48,950 nucleotides of DNA from contig VGPU01000013.1 of NCBI GenBank assembly GCA_016882525.1, positions 1-48,950 on the forward strand, read 5' to 3'. The notes beneath the pieces were generated by a model, which worked only from the letters and a program-made list of their open reading frames with translations, had not been told where the DNA came from and searched no databases. A program made the translations under genes and the position numbers. This document shows, piece after piece, positions 24,674 through 33,517 of this stretch (within the stretch, counting starts at the first letter, position 1; each line of letters opens with the position of its first letter). The DNA is from Cyanobacteria bacterium M_surface_10_m2_119 (GTDB lineage: Bacteria > Cyanobacteriota > Cyanobacteriia > PCC-6307 > Cyanobiaceae).

Positions 24674-26011
24674 TCAGTGAAGGAGTGAATCCAGGACAGC
24701 CCACCCGGCTCCAGCCAGAGCTGAGGTGCCGATCACCCTCAGCACACTCCAGCGCAGGCGCAGCTGGGCGAACAGGGCCGCCCCCGCCACCACCGGAGTC
24801 CAGGGGGCGAAGCGGCCATCGGGCCAGAGCACCGGCGCCGCGAAGAACACCGCCAGGCTGGCGATCAGGCCCACAACCACGGCGGTGATCGCGCTCAGGG
24901 GTGCCCCGAAGCGCAGGTCGCCGCGGCTGGCTTCCACCAGCGGCGCCCCGGCCAGGATGAATCCGAACGACGGCAGAAAGGTGAACCAGACCGTCACCAA
25001 CGTGGCGGCAATGGCCATGGCCCCAGGGGCGCCACCGGCGGCAAGGCCCTGGTTCCAGCCACCCATGAACCCCACGAAGGCCACCACCATGATCAAGGGC
25101 CCCGGAGTTGTCTCACCAAGGGCCAGCCCATCGAGCATCTGGCTGGGTGAGAGCCAGTTGAACTGCTCCACCGCTCCCTGGGCCACGTAGGGAAGCACCG
25201 CATATGCCCCACCGAAGCTGAGCAGTGCCACCCGTGTGAAGAAGCGGGCCATCAGCGCCAGGATTCCGTTCCACCCGCCAAGGCTCACCAGGGCAAGCAG
25301 GGGCACCAGCGTGGCCAGGGCCCAGGCCCCCAGCGTCATCACCAGGCGCCACGCGGAGAAACGGGCATGGTCGGGACTGCTGGAGTCGTCGTCGTGGAGG
25401 GCTCGAGCGTGAGCGTGATCAGGGCTTGTTGTTGCGGTGCGCTCGGGCTTGCTGTGGGCCACCAGCAGCCCGGGGCGCCAACGGGCGACGAGCAGGCCGA
25501 TCACACCGGCGCCGATCACCAGAAGTGGATAGGGAATGTTGAACAAGGTGAGACCCAGAAAGCCGGACAACGCCAGCGCCCGGAGCAACGGGGTGCGCAA
25601 TGTCCGGCTGCCGATCCGAAAGGCCGCCATCACCACAACCGCCAGCACCGCGGGTTTGAGCACGGCGAACACCGAGACCAGCAGCGGCAGCTGACCCCAC
25701 AGGGCGTAGACGGACGACAGGCCCGTGAGCACGAACACCGAGGGCAACACAAACAGGCCGCCGGCGATCAGCCCGCCGGGCACCCCGTGCATCAGCCAGC
25801 CCAGATAGGTGGCGAGCTGCATGGCCTCGGGGCCGGGCAGAAGCATGCAGTAGTTGAGGGCATGCAGATAGCGCTGCTCTGAGATCCAGCGCCGCCGCTC
25901 CACCAGTTCCCGGTGCAGCAGGGAAATCTGGCCTGCAGGCCCTCCGAAACTCACCAGCCCGAGCTGCAGCCAGAAGCGGGAAGCCTCCCGCAAGGTGATG
26001 CTGCTGCTCAT
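24674..26011 (-). CDS. chrA: Chromate transporter, two-domain ChrA
   Basis: A 445-residue inner-membrane protein of the CHR family made of two homologous halves. The first half shows FWLQLGLVSFGGPAGQISLL and MLLPGPEAMQLATYLGWLMH; the second repeats it as VALLSFGGAYAVLPYVAQGA and LALGETTPGPLIMVVAFVGF. Family members export chromate by proton motive force; whether that is the physiological substrate here is inferred. A charged His/Asp-rich loop joins the halves (around 25,380-25,450). It stands alone, with tandem 17-bp repeats 87 bases upstream. Confidence 0.92.
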   Translation of the reverse strand: MSSSITLREASRFWLQLGLVSFGGPAGQISLLHRELVERRRWISEQRYLHALNYCMLLPGPEAMQLATYLGWLMHGVPGGLIAGGLFVLPSVFVLTGLSSVYALWGQLPLLVSVFAVLKPAVLAVVVMAAFRIGSRTLRTPLLRALALSGFLGLTLFNIPYPLLVIGAGVIGLLVARWRPGLLVAHSKPERTATTSPDHAHARALHDDDSSSPDHARFSAWRLVMTLGAWALATLVPLLALVSLGGWNGILALMARFFTRVALLSFGGAYAVLPYVAQGAVEQFNWLSPSQMLDGLALGETTPGPLIMVVAFVGFMGGWNQGLAAGGAPGAMAIAATLVTVWFTFLPSFGFILAGAPLVEASRGDLRFGAPLSAITAVVVGLIASLAVFFAAPVLWPDGRFAPWTPVVAGAALFAQLRLRWSVLRVIGTSALAGAGWAVLDSLLH

Positions 26012-26097
26012 GGCGGGGGCAAGCCCGGGGCAAGGGTGTCCATCTGCATGCTGGATCTGTCAGGCGCGGGTCCCGGACCACTGGAGAGCCGGCGATC

Positions 26098-26131
26098 AGA
26101 AGGCGCTGTCAACCAGAAGGCGCAGTCAACG
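26098..26131. repeat. Two tandem 17-bp direct repeats upstream of chrA
   Basis: AGAAGGCGCTGTCAACC is followed at once by AGAAGGCGCAGTCAACG, differing at two positions. They lie in the 199-base gap between the chrA start and the tRNA terminator, about 87 bases upstream of chrA, a position suitable for a regulator. The function is unknown. The rest of 26012-26173 holds nothing recognisable. Confidence 0.6.
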
Positions 26132-26173
26132 GTCGATCTCCGGATTCCTCTGCATGCTCTCCTGCGCGTTGCC

Positions 26174-26201
26174 AAAAAAAACCTCTTGCAGTGCAAGAGG
26201 T
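26174..26201 (-). terminator. Rho-independent terminator of the tRNA-Ala gene
   Basis: On the minus strand a near-perfect hairpin (CCTCTTGCA / TGCAAGAGG) is followed by eight T residues, starting ten bases past the tRNA 3' end. Confidence 0.9.
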
Positions 26202-26210
26202 CTACGTGAA

Positions 26211-26283
26211 TGGAGCCAAGGAGACTCGAACTCCTGACCCCCTGCATGCCATGCAGGTGCTCTACCAGCTGAGCTATGGCCCC
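26211..26283 (-). tRNA. tRNA-Ala (anticodon GGC)
   Basis: The 73-base minus-strand sequence folds into a complete cloverleaf: acceptor stem GGGGCCA / TGGCTCC (one G-U pair), D arm GCTC-AGCTGGTA-GAGC, anticodon stem CCTGC / GCAGG with loop ATGGCAT (anticodon GGC, reading GCC), five-base variable region, T arm AGGAG-TTCGAGT-CTCCT, discriminator A. CCA is not encoded. Its promoter should lie in 26284-26397, where no clear motif was found. Confidence 0.96.
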
Positions 26284-26397
26284 GTTTGGTGCGCTCGGGT
26301 GACGAGAGCCTGGTGACTTCGTTCGGGGAGCCGGATGGAACCTGAAAAACAAGCTGTTTTCCGGGCATCCGGGTTCCGTGCCTGGCACTCCGAAAGT

Positions 26398-27048
26398 TTA
26401 CACCGCAGCCTGTCCTCCTCTCACCTGCCGCCAGACGGCGACCAGCTGGCCCTGCACGGTGACCTGGTCAGCCGGCAGCACAATGGGTTCGTAGGCCGGG
26501 TTGGCGGCTTCCAGGGTGACGCGGTTGCCCGTGCGGAAGAAGTGCTTGAGGGTGGTGCCGCTACCGGGCACCAGCGCGCTCACGATCGTGCCGGGGCGCA
26601 GCCGGGAAGGGTTTGACACCGGTTCCATGAGCACCATGTCGCCATCAGCGATGTGGGCGTCCACCATCGAGTCCCCATGCACGGTGAGGGCAAACAGCCC
26701 CCGTCGCTCAAGCAGGGTGGAGAAGTCGAGGTGCTCCTGGACGTCATCGAAGGTCTCGACCAGGCCGCCGGCCGCCACCACGCCCAGGACGGGCACACCC
26801 GGATTCAGCTCCCCCAGAAGCTGAAGGGTGCGCGCCTGGCCCTCCTGCCAGGTGAGCCAGCCCTTTTGCTGCAGGTGCCGGAGCCGGCTCTGGATCGGGG
26901 CTGGCGAGCGCAGTCCCATCGCCTCCATCATCTGGCGGATGGAGGGGCTGTGGCGGTGTTCGCCGATGTAGGCGGTCAGCCAGTCGTAGAGCTCCTGCTG
27001 GGCGGGGGTGAGCTCGGCCTGCTTGGAGTGGGAGATGGGAGCCGGCAA
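26398..27048 (-). CDS. lexA: LexA repressor (SOS regulator, S24 peptidase)
   Basis: A 216-residue repressor with an N-terminal winged-helix domain (residues 13-75, LTPAQQELYDWL...SPSIRQMMEAMGLRSPAPIQ) and a C-terminal S24 latent protease. The self-cleavage bond A93-G94 (GVVAAGGLVE), nucleophile S127 (VHGDSMVDAHI) and general base K168 (GTTLKHFF) are all present, so RecA-stimulated autocleavage should be possible, unlike in some cyanobacterial LexA proteins. The only sensible in-frame start is TTG 27048; the upstream frame is non-homologous and contains the operator. The palindrome at 27066 suggests autoregulation. argF lies upstream on the same strand. Confidence 0.93.
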   Translation of the reverse strand: MPAPISHSKQAELTPAQQELYDWLTAYIGEHRHSPSIRQMMEAMGLRSPAPIQSRLRHLQQKGWLTWQEGQARTLQLLGELNPGVPVLGVVAAGGLVETFDDVQEHLDFSTLLERRGLFALTVHGDSMVDAHIADGDMVLMEPVSNPSRLRPGTIVSALVPGSGTTLKHFFRTGNRVTLEAANPAYEPIVLPADQVTVQGQLVAVWRQVRGGQAAV

Positions 27049-27065
27049 GGAGGCCCTGCAACACT

Positions 27066-27079
27066 GATACAGATGTATC
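27066..27079. promoter_or_regulatory. LexA operator upstream of lexA
   Basis: GATACA-GA-TGTATC is a perfect 6+6 bp palindrome, 17 bases before the lexA start. It has the TACA-x2-TGTA core of cyanobacterial LexA boxes and sits where an autoregulatory site would be. The same core occurs at 15747. Confidence 0.75.
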
Positions 27080-27136
27080 GCCTGGTGCGCTCTTTGTCCA
27101 GGGTTTCGGGCCTTCCGCCGGGATGGGGGACCGGGT

Positions 27137-28165
27137 TCAGGGTGTGGGAGGTGCGCATTCGGGGCTGAGCAGTGCCGCCAGCAGGGCCTGCTGGGCATGC
27201 AGGCGGTTCTCGGCCTGGTCGAAGACGCGGCTGCTGGACCCTTCAATGGCCCCGGCGCTGATCTCGAGCCCGCGGTAGGCCGGCAGGCAGTGCAGCACGA
27301 TGGCCCGGCTGTCGGCCTCGGCGATCAACGCCTCATCCAGGCACCAGCCGGAGAAGGCACGCTCCCGTTCCGCCTTTTCGTCTTCCTGGCCCATGGATGC
27401 CCACACGTCGGTGTAGAGGGCATGGGCGCCGTGCACCGTGGCCACCGGTTCGTGCACCACCTCGACCGTGGCGCCGCTCGCTGCAGCGAGTTGCCGGGAG
27501 CGTTCCAGTACACCGGCATCGGGCTCGAAGCCCAGAGGGCAGCCGATACGCACGTTCACCCCCAGCAGGGCGCCACAGAGCATCAGGGAATGGGCCACAT
27601 TGTTGCCGTCGCCCAGGTAGCTCAGGGTGAGGCCCTTCAGGGCATCCAGCTGAAGCCCGCCATCGCCGGTGCGACCGAAGCATTCGGCCAGGGTGAGGTA
27701 GTCGGCCAGGGCCTGGCAGGGATGCTCGAGGTCGGTGAGGGCATTGATCACAGGGATCGAGGCCCAGTGGGCGTACTCCTCCAGCTCGCTCTGGGCGAAG
27801 GTGCGGATCGCCAGGGCATCCACATAGCGGCTCAGCACCCGGGCGGTGTCGGCCACCGGTTCGCCGCGTCCCACCTGGGTCACCTGGGGATTGAGGTCGA
27901 GGGTCTGGCCGCCGAGGCGGGTCATCGCCACGGTGAAGCTCACCCGCGTGCGGGTGGAGGACTTCGAAAAGATCAGGCCGAGGGTCTTCCCCCCCAGGTG
28001 GATCTGTCGCCGGCCGCTCTTGAGATCGGCCGCCAGGAGCAGCAGGGCCCGGGTCTCGGCCGCCGAGAGATCTGCGGAGGAGAGCAGATCCCGTCCCCGC
28101 AGGCCCTCGAGGCCTTGCCTCGCTGCCTCGGCGACGCCGCTGGGGGGAGAGGGCTGGCTGGCCAT
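27137..28165 (-). CDS. argF: Ornithine carbamoyltransferase
   Basis: Condenses ornithine with carbamoyl phosphate to citrulline in arginine synthesis. The 342-residue product carries the carbamoyl phosphate motif SSTRTRVSF (STRTR at 70-74), HPCQALADYLT (HPCQ at 148-151), the ornithine loop around YTDVWASMGQ and the HCLPAYRG motif near the end. About 25 N-terminal residues extend beyond the usual start; an internal start is possible but none is better supported. Located between ftsH and lexA; the 88-base gap to lexA holds the operator. Confidence 0.95.
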   Translation of the reverse strand: MASQPSPPSGVAEAARQGLEGLRGRDLLSSADLSAAETRALLLLAADLKSGRRQIHLGGKTLGLIFSKSSTRTRVSFTVAMTRLGGQTLDLNPQVTQVGRGEPVADTARVLSRYVDALAIRTFAQSELEEYAHWASIPVINALTDLEHPCQALADYLTLAECFGRTGDGGLQLDALKGLTLSYLGDGNNVAHSLMLCGALLGVNVRIGCPLGFEPDAGVLERSRQLAAASGATVEVVHEPVATVHGAHALYTDVWASMGQEDEKAERERAFSGWCLDEALIAEADSRAIVLHCLPAYRGLEISAGAIEGSSSRVFDQAENRLHAQQALLAALLSPECAPPTP

Positions 28166-28185
28166 CAGGGCCGTCTCAAAGAACC

Positions 28186-28215
28186 CTTATCGGGGATCGA
28201 CCCCGGAGTCGTCAA
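28186..28215 (-). promoter_or_regulatory. Candidate argF promoter with embedded hairpin
   Basis: On the minus strand TTGACG (28215-28210) and GATAAG (28191-28186) are spaced by 18 bases, 20 bases before the argF start. The spacer contains CGGGG-TCGAT-CCCCG, a small inverted repeat that could serve as an operator or as a terminator for ftsH. Support is by pattern only. Confidence 0.35.
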
Positions 28216-28242
28216 GGGGCTTGGGGGCGCCCAGGACCAAGA

Positions 28243-30123
28243 TCAAGCCGCCAGCTCGGCCTCGGCCGGGAGCACGCTCTCGGCCAGGAGGGTCCTGAGC
28301 TCGTCACCTTCGATCACCTCCTTGTCGAGGATCTCCTGGGAGATGCGCTCGAGCAGATCGCGGTTGTGGCGCAGGATTGACAGGGCGCGGTCGTGGGCCC
28401 GGTCCACCAGTCCCCTCACTTCCCGGTCGATGGCCTGGGCGGTGGCATCGCTGACGACGCGCCGTGGATTGTTGGCGCCACCCAGGAAGCGGCTGCCCCC
28501 TTGCTTGTCGTAGGCCAGGGGGCCGAGGGTCTCGCTCATGCCATAGGTGCCCACCATCTGCTCGGCGATGTCGGTGGCACGCTGCAGGTCGTTGGCCGCG
28601 CCCGTCGTCACCTCACCGAACACCACCTCCTCGGCGCTGCGGCCGCCCAGCAGGGTGGCGATCTGGCCTTCGAGATCCTCCTTGGAGTTCAGGAAGCGCT
28701 CCTCGGTGGGCAGTTGGAGGGTGTAGCCGAGGGCGCTCATGCCCCGCGGCACGATCGAGATCTTCGCCACCTTGCTGCCGCCGGGCATCAGGTGACCCAC
28801 GATCGCGTGGCCGACCTCGTGATACGCCACCACCTTCTTCTCATCGGCCTGGAGCACCCGGCTCTTCTTCTCCAGGCCGGCCACCACCCGCTCGATGGCC
28901 TCGTTGAGGTCACCCTGCTCCACGGTGGTGCGCTTGGCCCGAGCGGCCAGCAGCGCCGCCTCGTTCACCAGGTTGGCCAGGTCGGCTCCGGCGAAGCCGG
29001 CGGTGGCCTGGGCGATGCGATCGAGATCCACCCCTTCGGCCAACTTCACCTTCTTGGCATAGATGTCGAGGATGGTGCGGCGTCCGGAGAGGTCAGGGCG
29101 GTCCACCAGCACCTGGCGATCGAAGCGCCCCGGACGCAGCAGGGCGGCATCGAGGGTTTCCGGCTGGTTGGTGGCGGCCAGCACGATCACCGGCTTGTCC
29201 TTGGCGGCAAAGCCGTCCATTTCGGTGAGCAGCTGGTTGAGGGTCTGCTCGCGCTCGTCATTGCCCCCGACCACGCCCATGGATCCTGCCCGGCTCTTGC
29301 CGATGGCATCGAGTTCGTCGATGAAGATGATGCAGGGTGCTTTTTTCTTGGCTTCCTCGAAGAGATCGCGCACGCGGGCCGCGCCGGCACCCACGAACAG
29401 CTCCACGAATTCGGAGCCGCTGATGATGAAGAACGGCACACCGGCTTCACCGGCCACGGCCTTGGAGAGCAGGGTCTTGCCGGTGCCCGGAGGGCCCACC
29501 AGCAGCACGCCCTTGGGAATGCGGGCGCCGATGGCGGCGTAGCGCTCCGGAGTTTTGAGGAAGTCGACGATCTCGGTGAGCTCGGCTTTCGCCTCATCCA
29601 CGCCGGCCACATCGGCAAAGGTGACCCGGGATTCTTCATCGGGCACGTACACCTTGGCCTTGCTCTTGGTGAAGCTCAGGGCACCCTGGGCGCCGCCCAT
29701 GCCGCTGCGGCGGGCGAAGAACTGCAGCACCAGGATGAAGATCAGCGGTGGTACCACCCAGCTGAGGATCGTGGTGAAGATGTTCGGTTTCTGGGGCGGG
29801 GCCGCGGCGAATTCCACCCCGTGCTGCTCCAGTCGCTGGGGCAGCTCCATGTCGAAGATCGGCGTGGTGGCCAGCACCGTGGGGGCGCCTTCGGCCGGCG
29901 CCTCCTTGAGCTCGTAGCGGATCTGATCGGAGGTGATGTAAGCCCGGCGCACGTTGTCGTCGTTCACCTGGTCGATGAACAGCGAATAGGGCACCCGCGG
30001 CACCTGGGTCGCCGGATTCGGCAGGAAATTGCTGAACAGCAGCAACACGCCAAAGCCGATCAGCAGCAGGTTGATCAGGCCGAAGCGCCGGCTGGGGCGG
30101 TTGTCGTCCTGGCGGATGGGCAT
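28243..30123 (-). CDS. ftsH: ATP-dependent zinc metalloprotease FtsH
   Basis: Membrane-anchored AAA+ protease for quality control of membrane proteins. The 626-residue product has two N-terminal membrane segments (about 14-33 and 118-138) around a lumen/periplasmic domain, then the AAA module with Walker [12 protein letters not shown], Walker [12 protein letters not shown], the pore motif near [14 protein letters not shown] and the SRH arginines ([11 protein letters not shown]), and the zinc site [10 protein letters not shown]. The C-terminal region resembles cyanobacterial FtsH1 ([17 protein letters not shown]) more than the photosystem-II repair FtsH2, from memory of the families. Start ATG 30123; divergent from the SRAP gene across 103 bases that contain GC-rich inverted repeats. 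Confidence 0.95.
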   Translation of the reverse strand: MPIRQDDNRPSRRFGLINLLLIGFGVLLLFSNFLPNPATQVPRVPYSLFIDQVNDDNVRRAYITSDQIRYELKEAPAEGAPTVLATTPIFDMELPQRLEQHGVEFAAAPPQKPNIFTTILSWVVPPLIFILVLQFFARRSGMGGAQGALSFTKSKAKVYVPDEESRVTFADVAGVDEAKAELTEIVDFLKTPERYAAIGARIPKGVLLVGPPGTGKTLLSKAVAGEAGVPFFIISGSEFVELFVGAGAARVRDLFEEAKKKAPCIIFIDELDAIGKSRAGSMGVVGGNDEREQTLNQLLTEMDGFAAKDKPVIVLAATNQPETLDAALLRPGRFDRQVLVDRPDLSGRRTILDIYAKKVKLAEGVDLDRIAQATAGFAGADLANLVNEAALLAARAKRTTVEQGDLNEAIERVVAGLEKKSRVLQADEKKVVAYHEVGHAIVGHLMPGGSKVAKISIVPRGMSALGYTLQLPTEERFLNSKEDLEGQIATLLGGRSAEEVVFGEVTTGAANDLQRATDIAEQMVGTYGMSETLGPLAYDKQGGSRFLGGANNPRRVVSDATAQAIDREVRGLVDRAHDRALSILRHNRDLLERISQEILDKEVIEGDELRTLLAESVLPAEAELAA

Positions 30124-30226
30124 GGCGCGCGGCCTGCAGATCGGCCCAGGCTAGGGGGGCCGGCCCCGGCCGAGATCCCAGGCCTGGGGGGGAAACCGAA
30201 TCCCGCCGGGCCATCACACTGGAACG

Positions 30227-30910
30227 ATGTGCGGCCGCTTCTCGCTCACCACCGCCATTGATCAGCTGTTGCCGCGGCTGCAGGGGCCGTTGCCGCCGCA
30301 GCTGGCGGAGCACTACGCGCCCCGCCCCCTGATCCGGCCCGGGGAACCGCTGCTCATTCAGCGACAGCAGCAGGGCCAGCTTGAGGTGGCCTTTGCCCTC
30401 TGGGGATTGCTGCCGGCCTGGGTGAAGGATCCGGCCGATCCGCGCCCGTCCGCCCAGCGGTCGCTGCAGCGCCCCATCAACGCCCGCAGTGAAACCGTGG
30501 CCGAGAAGGCCAGCTTCCGAGGCCCTTGGCGCCACCACCGCTGCCTGATCCCTGCCGATGCCTTCCACGAGAAGGGCCAGCGCATCGGCCGCGGCGATGG
30601 CGCACCGTTCTGGTTGGGGGGCCTGTGGGAGCGTTGGCTGGGCGCCGATGGCAGCCAGCTCGACACCTGTTGCATCCTCACCACCCGCCCCAATGCCCTG
30701 GTCGCGCCGATCCACACCCGCATGCCGGTGATGATTCCCGAGGGGCTCGAGCAGGCCTGGCTGGCGCCGGTGCACGGGGCCGAGCTGCGGGCCCTCGAGC
30801 CACTGATGGAGCCCTGGGATCCGACCGGCTGGCTGGCTGAACCCCTGGAGCCCTCCCGGCCCGCTACCCCTGGGATGGACCGCCTGCAACTGAGCCTCGA
30901 TCTGCCATGA
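30227..30910 (+). CDS. SRAP (HMCES/YedK-type) abasic-site protein
   Basis: SOS-response-associated peptidase family; the N-terminal Cys2 crosslinks to abasic sites in single-stranded DNA and shields them. The 227-residue product begins MCGRFSLTT, so removal of Met exposes Cys2, and the other active-site residues are seen: Asn in INARSETVAEKASF, Glu in CLIPADAFHEKG and His in APIHTRMPVMIPE. Full length for the family. It forms an operon with the DUF427 gene (ATGA overlap). No LexA-like palindrome was seen upstream in spite of the family name. Confidence 0.92.
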   Translation: MCGRFSLTTAIDQLLPRLQGPLPPQLAEHYAPRPLIRPGEPLLIQRQQQGQLEVAFALWGLLPAWVKDPADPRPSAQRSLQRPINARSETVAEKASFRGPWRHHRCLIPADAFHEKGQRIGRGDGAPFWLGGLWERWLGADGSQLDTCCILTTRPNALVAPIHTRMPVMIPEGLEQAWLAPVHGAELRALEPLMEPWDPTGWLAEPLEPSRPATPGMDRLQLSLDLP

Positions 30911-31407
30911 CCGGATCGCCCCTGCCCCGCGAACGGGTCGCCGACTATCCCCGCCCGCCGGCCCTGGTGGCCAGCACGGAGCACGTGCTGGTGGAAGCCC
31001 TCGGTCAGCTGCTGGCCGAGACCCAGCAGTCCCTGCGGGTGCTGGAGACGTTCCATCCACCCACCTATTACCTGCCGCCCGAGGCCCTGCGGCGCGAGCT
31101 GCTGGAGCCGGTCGAGGGCCGCAGCTTCTGTGAGTGGAAGGGCATCGCCCGCTACTTCGATGTGGTGGTGGCGGCGGGCACGCCGGCGGAGCGGCGGCTG
31201 CGGCGGGCGGTGTGGAGCTACCCCAGCCCCACGCCGGCCTTTGCCGCGCTGGCGGGATGGTTCGCCCTCTACCCCGCCCTGATGGACGGCTGCTGGGTGG
31301 ATGGCGAGCTGGTGGTGCCCCAGCCCGGCGGCTTCTACGGCGGCTGGATCACCGACCGGGTGCAGGGGCCCTTCAAGGGCGATCCCCTGCACCCGGAGTT
31401 GCGATGA
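30907..31407 (+). CDS. DUF427 domain protein
   Basis: A 166-residue protein containing one DUF427 domain (about 45-135) recognised by LRVLETFHPPTYYLPPEAL, FCEWKGIARYFDVVV and VWSYPSPTPAF. The function of the family is not established. The C-terminal tail has GGFYGGWITDRVQGPFKG, found in cyanobacterial members. The start overlaps the SRAP stop as ATGA, and the last 35 bases overlap the end of the convergent mechanosensitive-channel gene. Confidence 0.88.
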   Translation: MTGSPLPRERVADYPRPPALVASTEHVLVEALGQLLAETQQSLRVLETFHPPTYYLPPEALRRELLEPVEGRSFCEWKGIARYFDVVVAAGTPAERRLRRAVWSYPSPTPAFAALAGWFALYPALMDGCWVDGELVVPQPGGFYGGWITDRVQGPFKGDPLHPELR

Positions 31408-32392
31408 CCATGCGGGTGGGGAAGGGCATTGCCGCTCCGGCCTGCTCCACCACGGCGCCGATCAGCAGCAGCACCCGCTGGCGCAGGGCCCAGGCCTCCT
31501 GGATGTCGCCGCTGGCGGCATAGCAGAGCAGGCGCAGGTTGAGGCTGGACTCGGCGTAGTCCACGAAGTGCACCAGGTGGTCCTTGGCCAGGTCGACGCC
31601 CGGCACGCTCGCCAGCCGCTCCTGCAGCTGGCGGGTGATGGTCTCGATCCGGGGCAGGTCGTCGAAGCGGAGTCCGAATTCGATCCAGATGCGGCGGTTG
31701 TCGATCTGGGCCACGTTCTGCACGGCCTGGGTGGTGAACACCCCATTGGGCACGTAGATGCGCTGGCGATCGGGATCGCGCAGCTCGGTGTAGAACCAGC
31801 CCACCGCTTCCACCGTGCCCAGCAGATTGAGGCCGGGCAGGTTGATCGTGTCGCCCAGGGTGAAGGGGCGGTTGATGTAGAGACTCAGCCCACTGAGGCC
31901 GTTCTCCACGATCGTGCGTGCCCCGAAGCCCAGGGCTGCCGCGCCGAAGCCGCCGGCCGTGATCAGCACCCCTGCCGACACGCCGAGCAGATCCAGGGTC
32001 ATCAGGCCGACCACCAGCAGGGCGGCGCTGGTGAGCAGCTTGTCGATCACGTCCAGCAGGTACAGCTGGTCCTTGGTGGCCAGTTGAGGCAGGAGCTGGG
32101 CGGCGTAGTGCTCGCTGCGCTGCTTGAGCTCGCCGCGCCAGCGCAGCAGGGTCCACACCAGCCCGGCGGTGAGCAGCAGATTGCGCAGCTCCAGCCCCGC
32201 CAGCCACCAGCCGATGCCGCTGATCAGCATCGCCAGGCTCAGGCTCAGCCGGCCGCTGTGCAGCAGGGCCCGCGCCAGCGACCCTGAGGGACAGCGGCGG
32301 CCCAGTTGATCCAGCACCAGCCAGGCCAGCAGGGCCAGCAGCACCCCGGCCAGGGGGATCTGCAGGTTGAGGGGCAGGGCGGCGGCAGCCAT
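31373..32392 (-). CDS. MscS-family mechanosensitive ion channel
   Basis: A 339-residue membrane protein that would open under membrane tension to release solutes upon hypo-osmotic shock. Four N-terminal hydrophobic segments precede the pore-lining helix ITAGGFGAAALGFGARTIVE and the MscS middle domain (YINRPFTLGDTINLPGLN, GTVEAVGWFYTELRD, IYVPNGVF), then the C-terminal alpha/beta domain. The ATG at 32392 was preferred to an upstream frame that gives a Pro/Arg-rich shadow. It is last in the GH116-DUF3122-ribD operon, seven bases after ribD. Confidence 0.9.
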   Translation of the reverse strand: MAAAALPLNLQIPLAGVLLALLAWLVLDQLGRRCPSGSLARALLHSGRLSLSLAMLISGIGWWLAGLELRNLLLTAGLVWTLLRWRGELKQRSEHYAAQLLPQLATKDQLYLLDVIDKLLTSAALLVVGLMTLDLLGVSAGVLITAGGFGAAALGFGARTIVENGLSGLSLYINRPFTLGDTINLPGLNLLGTVEAVGWFYTELRDPDRQRIYVPNGVFTTQAVQNVAQIDNRRIWIEFGLRFDDLPRIETITRQLQERLASVPGVDLAKDHLVHFVDYAESSLNLRLLCYAASGDIQEAWALRQRVLLLIGAVVEQAGAAMPFPTRMVIATPGAGDRP

Positions 32393-32399
32393 CGGCGAG

Positions 32400-33509
32400 C
32401 TAGGGGGGTGGGCAGGGCGCCGCATCCAGGCGCCAGAGCAGGTCGGGGCCGAGGGGGGTGACCGGCAGGCTGTGCCAGGGGGCCAGCTCCGCCATCGAGC
32501 CATAGCCCAGCTCGCCCACCGGGGTGCGGGCCGGCTGGCCCCCCAGCAGCTTCGGGGCGATCACGGCAGCCACCTGTTGCACGCAGCCCTCAGCCAGGGC
32601 GGCGGCCGCCAGCTCCGGACCGCATTCCCACAGCACCTGGTTGCAGCCGCGCTGGGCCAGCTCCTCCAGCAGCAACCGCGGACTGCAGGCCGGCAGCACC
32701 AGCCGCTCCACCCCCAGCTGGTCGAGCTGGAACCGCCTGCGGCAAGGCGCCCCGAAACTGTGGGCCACCAGGGTCGGCGCAACCTGCTGATCCCAGAGCC
32801 GGGCCTGGCGCGGCAGCTCCAGGCTCCGGCTGAGCACCACCCGCAGGGGTTCCCGCTCGCGGCGGCCGCGGCTGGTGAGCAGGGGATCGTCGGCGCGCAC
32901 CGTGCCGCCTCCGACGATCACCGCATCGCATCGGGCCCGCAGGTCGTGAACCCAGGTGCGGGCCTCCGGCCCGCTGATCCACTGGCTGGCGCCATTGGAG
33001 AGGGCCGTGCGCCCATCGAGGCTCATCGCCCACTTGAGGATGCCCAGGGGACGTCCCGTGGTGATGCGGTGGCAGAAGGCGCGGTTGAGCGCGCGGGCCT
33101 CGGCTTCGGCGACACCCGTGATCACCTCGATGCCGGCAGCCCGGAGCTCGGCGATGCCCCCCCCGGCCACCCGGGGATTGGGATCGGCCATGGCCAGCAC
33201 CACCCGGGCGATGCCCGCGGCGATCACGGCCTGGCTGCACGGGGGCGTGCGGCCGTGGTGGCAGCAGGGCTCCAGCGTCACCACCAGCGTGCCGCCCCGG
33301 GCCCGCTCCCCCGCCTGGGCCAGGGCTCCCACCTCGGCATGGGGATTGCCGGCCCGGGCGTGATAGCCCTCGCCCACCAGCCGGCCGCCGGCATCGAGCA
33401 CCACCGCCCCCACCAGGGGGTTGGGGCTGGTGTGGCCGGTGCCCAGGGCCGCCAGCTGAAGCGCCCGCTGCATCCAGGGGCGCCAGGGGCAGGCGGTGGA
33501 GGAACCCAT
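32400..33509 (-). CDS. ribD: Bifunctional riboflavin deaminase/reductase RibD
   Basis: Catalyses deamination then reduction of the pyrimidine intermediate in riboflavin synthesis. The 369-residue product has an N-terminal deaminase domain with zinc ligands in NPHAEVGAL and EPCCHHGRTPPC, and a C-terminal reductase domain (from about 145; WAMSLDGRTAL, SQWISGPEAR, VGGGTVRADDPLLT). Start ATG 33509 fits the family beginning WMQRALQLAALGTGHTSPNP; the frame is open 12 codons further. Eight bases separate it from the DUF3122 gene. Confidence 0.95.
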   Translation of the reverse strand: MGSSTACPWRPWMQRALQLAALGTGHTSPNPLVGAVVLDAGGRLVGEGYHARAGNPHAEVGALAQAGERARGGTLVVTLEPCCHHGRTPPCSQAVIAAGIARVVLAMADPNPRVAGGGIAELRAAGIEVITGVAEAEARALNRAFCHRITTGRPLGILKWAMSLDGRTALSNGASQWISGPEARTWVHDLRARCDAVIVGGGTVRADDPLLTSRGRREREPLRVVLSRSLELPRQARLWDQQVAPTLVAHSFGAPCRRRFQLDQLGVERLVLPACSPRLLLEELAQRGCNQVLWECGPELAAAALAEGCVQQVAAVIAPKLLGGQPARTPVGELGYGSMAELAPWHSLPVTPLGPDLLWRLDAAPCPPP

Positions 33510-33517
33510 GGGCCGGT

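Noticed and set aside
28393-30261. A 622-codon open frame opposite ftsH
   Set aside because: It mirrors the ftsH codons and has a His/Gly/Gln-rich composition without motifs; ftsH on the other strand has all catalytic residues.
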